Positions 57,656-64,000 of a stretch of 64,000 nt of DNA are shown in pieces. The notes under the pieces were generated by a model. The model was given only the letters and a program-made list of their open reading frames with translations, was not told the DNA's origin and did not search any database. The stretch comes from Dermanyssus gallinae (Eukaryota > Arthropoda > Arachnida > Mesostigmata > Dermanyssidae), in assembly GCA_003439945.1 (NCBI GenBank), contig QVRM01000335.1, forward strand, positions 965,501 through 1,029,500, written 5' to 3'. Position 1 is the first letter of the stretch, and every line of letters begins with the position of its first letter. The position numbers and the translations under genes were made by a program.

Positions 57656-59519
57656 GACTGTTAGCAAAAGTATCCGGCCGATCAAAAACCAGGAGAGAAG
57701 CAAAGTCAAATGGCGAAGGAAAAAGAAAGAGATGATAACGAAAAAGAGATTGTTTAGGGTTGGCCAAACTGAGGATATAAACACAGTCGTCGTTTCAAGA
57801 GTTTTGAGAAGTGTCGCTGCCGTTGTCGCTTCTCTCGTGGCGGTCGGTGGTTGACGCTCAAGGGGGAGGCCAATTTTGTGGTCGACTTCATTCATCCGAG
57901 GTTTGAGCCGAGAGATGACGACACCCCCAGCGGTCGCTCGTTCGTTCCTTCGTCGAGAGGCGGCCCGGCCCGTTTGCCCACTTGCTTCATCTATGTTTCA
58001 CTGTCGGCTGTCCCGCTGCCTGTGTGTCCGGCTTCGGTCTGTCTGTCTGACTGACTGACCCCCTTGGGGCCCGTTGGATGGCCCGGGCGTGTGTGGGGTG
58101 GTTGGCCGTTGCCGCAGCCACTGCCCTTGCAGCCGCCCTCCTCAGAGGGCATTCTTGCTTCTGCCGGCGCCCCCCCCCCCCACCCTCAAAAGGCAATCTT
58201 GCTTCTGCCGGCGCCTCCGCCACCATGACCGGCTGTGGTGGTCAGTCTCATTCGGCCCTCTCTGTCTGCCTCCCCCCGGCTCCCCACCGTCCACACGTTG
58301 TCGCCCGCCGTGGCCAACCGCAGTTCAGCTCGATCAATGGCTGCGAGGCGATAAAAGTGCCGGCCGGCAGGATCCCGATCCGAGAGCAGCAGACTATAGC
58401 AACCCGTCGCGGACTGGATGCGGCACGCCGGGTGCCTACGGCGCATGAAGGGCACTTGGCCAAGAAACATAGCGCCCGAAGAATAGGATCTTTGCAAAAC
58501 TGGCCAGAGCACCTCTCTAGGCCTCTATCTACGTATATAAACTCAAGATCTCCTAGTCAACCCCTTACAATACCTGGCTACCATTGTTATGTTTAACTAG
58601 ATGTCCAGCAATTATAATGTTTATCACCACAGGCAGAGTAATGTCTGATTATTGCAGTTGTATACATATACATCAACACTACTTTAGCAGCATGGTTGCA
58701 GGCCCAAATCACTAATACATGTGTGATCGAAATGAACAAGTGTATATATATATATATATATTATAAATATATCCACCTAAGCTTGCGCCCGCAAGCTGCG
58801 GCAGTACCCGTGCGTCGTTGTTCTTAAAGTTGACAGCGGCGAAAGGTTTACAGCATACATATCACATCATGTGCAAAGACTTTTTAGGAATTTTCTCAAA
58901 ACAAACTCTTAATTATACTCGTGTGTTTGCACCAGTATGGGCTTCAGGCCGGTAATTCATGTAAACGTCTGGATAACACAGTTGCTTACAGCAGACTTAC
59001 ATTTACATAATTTACACATTTAAGCACACACAGGTGTTGATTTGGCTAGATCTCTAAACTGTGCAGAAAACGTAAGCTATCTTGACATTCATACGCCAAG
59101 GTCTTGCAAAACCTTTTTAGTAATGTGCCCCTTGAGCTGATAGTCTAGATCGGGAGAGCCATGCTCCAATACGAAAAAATTTCAAACATATAGCTTTTTC
59201 TCATTGTCACTGCACCACCGGCTGATACCGTCGATTGCGGACTGTTGTGTACAGCGCAATACGCGCTGAGGTTGAATCGAAGGGAGTGTATATGTTTAGG
59301 TCGCCAGCGCGCAACGGACATTAACCACTGGACGGAGAGTAATTTTATAGTTTATGCCAAAACAAGTATTGTGTGCAGCAGTGCAGATACGCAGCTCCCT
59401 TGTAAGATGTCATACGATGCCAGACGTAACTCACTAGGAGTTTTCCTACGTTTTACTCGGAATTGCCTATTGTACTGAGAAGCGGCAAGCTGTTTACGAG
59501 TCCTGAATGGACCTGTAGC
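57656..59519. other. Intergenic; GC-rich block and (TA)n at 58742-58763
   Basis: A GC-rich segment at about 57900-58500 has long overlapping frames on both strands and a C run near 58168-58180. None has a recognisable domain, and it may be a regulatory or CpG-rich region of a nearby gene. Confidence 0.45.
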
Positions 59520-60560
59520 GTCTTCGTCTTGTAAACAACAAGTCTATCAAATTACGTTTTCTGGAAGAAGTATATACAATGAAAGTCCTTCTTCGAGTTT
59601 ATAAACAAGGGCCAATCATTTGTCATTTCTAACGGTTGCGTACCCGGAGAGCGTCGAGGCACGAATCCGTGCTGGAGTGTTGTGCTAAATAGATTATTTA
59701 AGCACATATAATTGATTATGTGTCTCACTAGTATATTTTCAAAAATGGTACAGGCAATGGAACATTAAGGCACATGGCGATAGTTAATAGCCAATGCGCT
59801 TTATAAAGCTCCTTCTTATGCGTCAGCGTTACAGAGCTCTGTTTGAAGGGATTTGCAACTACGGCGTTGTTGTATGACCGCTCAAATAATAGCTTTAAAG
59901 GTTCCTCTAAGAAAATTGACAGTTTTTTTAAGATTAATATAGGGGATGTTATCAAGTGTGTGACTGCATTTGGGTTTCACGCACAAAAGTTGCGTATGTG
60001 TCTAAATATCACATTTATTTAGTTTGATAGGCGAGTCGCGGTAGATTGTAGAATCATAAGACGTCGACACGAATGAGGCGGAGGATGCTGGATCAGGGTT
60101 AAACAAAGATGAGAAATGAGATGCTAGTATTATAGTTCAAGTTTCTCTTGATCTGTCAAGTGCGAGACTGATTTCTAATGCTGATGAAGGCGATTTGGCG
60201 CAAAGAGATGATGCATATTATTCACCTTTGATTTACGTTAGTAGAGTTCTCCAAAATATTTGCGAGGATATTTTTGGCGGGTTGGTAACGTATAAGCGTG
60301 TACGCACTTTCTCGCGCAGCTTCTGTAATTGAATTTGTGCTTGCTATAAACACTTTAATTTGATATTAATGTTTTAATGAATCTTAATTATACTCATTCT
60401 AAGTTCTTCCACGCTGTGAAGACGTTATTGCGAAAGTTTGCATTGACGGTAGCACATTTTGCCGCCTTGTATATTTGCCGTTTGATTTTTTCAACGCTCT
60501 GACAACCACATTTTAGACGCTCGTAATTGAGCTAAGTTGCTTGTGGCACGATATCGTCTA
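59520..60560 (-). pseudogene. Decayed CR1-like ORF2 fragment
   Basis: On the minus strand, segments align in order with the CR1 at 21-26 kb: EEPLKLLFERSYNNAVV, FKQSSVTLTHKK (matching HFRQSVVTPVHKKG), then HGFVPRRSPGTQPLEMTNDW and FHCIYF (matching HGFTKGISTATQLVEMTQDW and FDCIYF). Upstream, a weaker trace of the endonuclease-RT linker extends to about 60500. Many stops and shifts. Edges are approximate. Confidence 0.65.
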
Positions 60561-61839
60561 AATGCATCTATCGTCATAACTCGGCACTTCATGCACATCT
60601 GGCTATTTTACTAATTTGAGAGATCCTTCCTCCAGCAAAGTGTGTTTCAACCGCTGCTGTGGGGTTGATTCACTCCACGCCATAATTGTCGTCTCATGTT
60701 TCTTCTCTATCGTACAGACAGCAAGTTTACCATGCACTGTGAATGTATGCAGATACACGCACACACGAGGCGTTGCCACCATTTGCCCTGTGTATATCCT
60801 CCTGGAAAAAGTCCCGTTTTTTTCAATCCATCGGGATAACTGAAACGTTCGGAGATTATTCGTGACCCTCCGTCTCTCTGTCCACGACCGCCTACCTCCT
60901 GACGTTCTTTGCCCTTGGCGACGGCATGGATACCTGCAGTCGCCTCTCTGGCGGTATGCTCTTAGCGGTAACTCTTGCTACGTTGTTCTCTCTGACGCGG
61001 ACAGTCTGCCTGGAGGTGCCACTGCCGTCACCTTTGGCTGACTCAGCAGTCGCGTTCGTCACGTCAAGAAGGCCCTGCGCCGCGCCTGTGCCCACCTCTT
61101 CCACGTCCTGCCCCTCCTCAGCACATCAGCGCGGTCATCTTCTTTCGCCGCGCCGCACATTCTATCGCAGCGTCGTCAGCCTCTTCTGGCTTCATCTGGC
61201 TTTGTTTCGCGTGAGGGAACAGCTAAATGTGCGTCCGCACTCACTGGGTGAGCCGAGAGATTAGCAAAATGGAACACTGGATCGCCGTAAAACCGGTCGT
61301 CCGCATCGGCCGTTACATCGGTCGAGCAGTTACATTAGCATACTACAATAAATTGTATATGAGGAACGGTGATTCACATAGGTACTCTGGGTTCAAACTT
61401 ACAAAAGGGTTTTTCTTATTTTTTGCCCTGTTCCCGAAGCCCTCGATTCGTGAGTCCACTTGCATTGTAAACTTGTTGATCGTTTTTATTATTATTATTT
61501 ATTATGAGAGGTGTCCTCGAGGATAAGCTTGACTGGTGGCGCTCTCTACAGTTCCTTGTGTAGTTCGTTAATCACATTTTCATGTGACCCTAAAACTGGG
61601 CAATAAATAATTGCAAAGTTTTCTTACCATTATTGGTAAACTGAGTGGTGTTATTCCCCTAAACTCCTACTACTATATTTCCCATGCCAAGAACTAAACA
61701 GCAACTCTTTTGTCTAGCAGCCTTCTGTCGGTATGTTTTGATGAGGAATCTGTCAGTGTAATTCTTAAAAACGAAGTTTGTTGCTCTTAGCCTCTCCCCT
61801 GATGCAATAGGGTGACACGTGTATTCATTTCACACGAAG

Positions 61840-61842
<3 letters not shown>
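60561..61842. other. Intergenic
   Basis: A 112-codon plus-strand frame at 60926-61264 opens with a hydrophobic stretch that could look like a signal peptide, but codes no recognised protein. ATT tract near 61488-61500. Confidence 0.45.

Positions 61843-61876
<34 letters not shown>
61843..61876. repeat. (TA)n microsatellite
   Basis: About 34 bp of TA. Confidence 0.94.
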
Positions 61877-61877
<1 letters not shown>

Positions 61878-62639
61878 GCTCCTATATAAATGCAAACAAG
61901 ATGTAGAAGTTCCTACTGCCACGCGTCAATAGGCTAACGCCGGGCGGATTGGGCACTCTCGCGTTGAGCTCACGTCAGGGAGTCGGTAATGATTTCCTCC
62001 GAAGACGAGAGCGACGACAAAGGCTGTATAACAACAATAGCGGTTGAACTGCTACAACGTCTAATTATGGCACGGTAAAGCTGTCGTTCTACAGTTGATT
62101 GTAGGGAGGAACACCACGAAAGGTCCCGTTCACGGTCGCATAGACAAAGCAAGGAGTGCGCGGTGGTAGCTGTGTTTATAATATATAGTTTGTCTGGACG
62201 GGAAAGGGAGCAACAAGGTAATTGGGAAAACTTAGGAACGGGGGTAGACCCTGTCGGAGGTCATTGTTAGGCGGTGAGCGGGCCTATTCGTATTTTCTTG
62301 CAGCAGTTCGTTACAAAGACTCGATATCAGACTTGGGGAGAGATCTTTTATTTTCACTTGCTGCATTTGGCATGTGTCGGTAGGTAGCCAACAGCTGTAA
62401 TACCCGTACTGTAGTAGCAAGAGTGCAGGCAGACGAGAAAACACTTAGCGACCATACATACATGTTACACATGCACCATTCATTGGACGACCACTGCCCT
62501 GGCACCCCGCACAACCCAAACCAGCGCTGGCAAATGCTTCACCTTGACCGCAACAAGGTAGCACTCATCCTCGATGATCCTATAAAGCATGTAACTTTGT
62601 CTTAGTGGTCTTCCTCCGAATGGCTTAAATCCCGCGAAT
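61877..62639. other. Intergenic
   Basis: Nothing recognised with confidence. Confidence 0.5.
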
Positions 62640-63000
62640 TGGGCAGTAACAATGAAGGTTTTAGGACGCAAGGGAATCTCTTCCTACATTAGACCGATGA
62701 TCTTCTCATACCTGCGTGATAGGGGTCTCGCTGCGGGAATGACGTCGGTAGGAGTCGGTTCTTGGCCCGATACTGTAGATCGTTTACGGCAGCGTTGTGG
62801 AGATGCCGGGCATGCTCCCCCGGGGGGGGGGGGGGGGCAACATCAACAGACTTGTCAGGGCGAGATGGCCGCGCAAGAAAATGTATGCCTCGCTCGACCA
62901 GGTGACCTTCTGGACAGAAGAGCATCACCTAGAGCGAAACAAGACTGAGATTCAGATAGAATGTGAGGCAAGCACCTAGACACAATGCTCAACACGGGCT
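62640..63000 (+). pseudogene. Possible decayed LINE RT fragment
   Basis: One frame reads GRKGISSYIRPMIFSYLRDR (about 62660-62720), the pattern between RT motifs A and B in R1/Jockey-type LINEs. Another frame downstream reads WTEEHHLERNKTEIQI (about 62908-62955), where relatives have W...HGL.L...KTE. A G run of about 16 bp (62821-62836) lies between them. Motifs B and C are not visible, so the call is weak. Confidence 0.33.
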
Positions 63001-63285
63001 TTGAGGAACGACGTGTATTGCACTTGCGCGGACCCGGGCCACAGCCCCAGAATCACATTCTTCAGAATCACACCTCACAGGCTATCGTCGCTTACATGCT
63101 TCCTTTGGCGCATAGACGCAAGAGGAAAAAGAGAGAGCTAAAAGCTACAATGACCGACCAGAAACTTACTTGGTACTGAGTGGTTGTCTGTAGGCGTATG
63201 TATGCATGTTTGTCATGTACGCATGCTTACGTATGTGCTAGCATAAGGTGCTTGTATTGTTATATATATACATATACATATATAT
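63001..63285. other. Intergenic
   Basis: Nothing recognised; becomes rich in GTA/CAT tetramers from about 63185. Confidence 0.5.
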
Positions 63286-63500
63286 ACACACAGCCATATG
63301 ATCGTGCGTCTACATGTAATACATGTAAATCACGCGTCTATACGCGTATATCGTGAGTCCAGGCGTGTAGATTATGCATATGTACGTTTATGTCGTGCAT
63401 TTATACGTGTATAGCTTACGTCTATATGTACATACCGTTAGCCAGTACTTGTAAAGCGCGCGTGTATACGCGCATACGATGCGTCACTATGTACCGTGTA
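63286..63500. repeat. Degenerate minisatellite of alternating purine-pyrimidine units
   Basis: Successive segments of about 28 bp share a pattern like CGTGCRTCTATACGTGTATA, with CG/TA-rich alternation throughout. Divergence between units is high, so the period is approximate. Confidence 0.65.
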
Positions 63501-63502
63501 TC

Positions 63503-63504
<2 letters not shown>

Positions 63505-63534
<30 letters not shown>
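63505..63534. repeat. (TA)n microsatellite
   Basis: About 30 bp of TA, continuing the preceding alternating region. Confidence 0.94.
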
Positions 63535-63538
<4 letters not shown>

Positions 63539-64000
63539 GTATCGTATACGTGTCTCTGTGTGCAGGTAGCACGGCCGCCTGACCGCCGCCTGCACCCTGA
63601 ATTGAGTTCGGGCAAGACGGAATCGGCAGGACCGACCGAGACAGATAGAGGCTAGGGTGGCCCCGGCTTTAGCCGAACGGGTCCAGGCTGTCGGTGACAG
63701 GGGCGTTTTGAACGGGCCGCCCTCATTCGACACGACGACGACGCCCGCGTGGACGGAGAGACAAAGCGAGGGGAAACACATTGGGAGAAGGAGGAAGGGA
63801 AATACAGAACCGTGCATTGAGACAACGCAGCAGGCACGGTAACGTTCACCACCACCACCACCACCACCTCCACTGCCTCTACCACAACTTTCATCGCCGC
63901 CGCTGTTTCGACTCGAGTCGGGGCGACCTCGTTTGCCAACCTGCTTTGGCCTGCTACCGTAGCAGCGGGGCCACAAGCTACAGCCATAGAATGGGAAACC
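63535..64000. other. Intergenic; CAC/CCA repeat
   Basis: GC-rich end of the window with a (CAC)n stretch near 63848-63870. Frames on both strands are unrecognised. Confidence 0.5.

Noticed and set aside
58078..58596. 172-codon frame with a signal-peptide-like start
   Set aside because: Pro- and Cys-rich because of C runs; overlapping frames on both strands are equally long; no domain.
60926..61264. 112-codon frame with a signal-peptide-like start, or a possible LINE fragment
   Set aside because: Neither reading shows a convincing motif; the hydrophobic start may be chance.

Overview
This is eukaryotic, almost certainly animal, nuclear DNA. It is AT-rich, crowded with long (TA)n tracts and CAA/GTT/ATT microsatellites, and holds no operon-like or densely coding region. 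The element mix (mariner transposon, Ty3/Gypsy retrotransposon, CR1-like and other LINEs, tRNA-derived SINEs) suggests an arthropod. A mite or tick is my best guess from the look of the LINE proteins, but nothing in the sequence proves it. I found no convincing host protein-coding gene and no true tRNA or rRNA gene; every protein frame I recognise belongs to a mobile element.

Layout, left to right. 1-3 kb: a 5'-truncated LINE whose C-terminus looks like a restriction-like endonuclease. 3.1-4.5 kb: an intact mariner in a (TA)n tract. 6.6-7.7 kb: a second LINE of the first type, lodged in a TAA microsatellite. 8.8 and 17.3 kb: a diverged SINE-like pair. 11.5-12.2 kb: a decayed relative of the first LINE. 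12.7-13.0 kb and 51.7-52.0 kb: two full-length copies of one tRNA-derived SINE, each with a perfect target-site duplication. 21.0-26 kb: a nearly complete CR1-like LINE whose ORF1 carries an SGNH esterase. 26.4-27.3 kb: a LINE fragment interrupted by a different tRNA-derived SINE. 28-30.3 kb: heavily decayed LINE remains. 32.1-36.9 kb: an intact Gypsy element with identical LTRs. 44.4 kb: a 35-bp stub of the TAA-associated LINE. 53.5-57.6 kb: a LINE in two pieces of opposite orientation, as twin priming would leave. 59.5-60.6 kb: a CR1 remnant. The rest is simple repeats, low-complexity DNA and unrecognised intergenic sequence.

The elements form an interacting community rather than a pathway. 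LINEs supply the machinery that SINEs borrow, the mariner uses TA targets, and LINE ends repeatedly coincide with (TA)n or (TAA)n tracts, so microsatellites act either as landing sites or as products of insertion. The Gypsy and mariner copies look young and potentially active (identical LTRs, identical terminal repeats, open frames); the others range from lightly damaged to barely recognisable. Several breaks in the CR1 frame lie in homopolymer runs, so consensus sequencing error should be excluded before they are called mutations.
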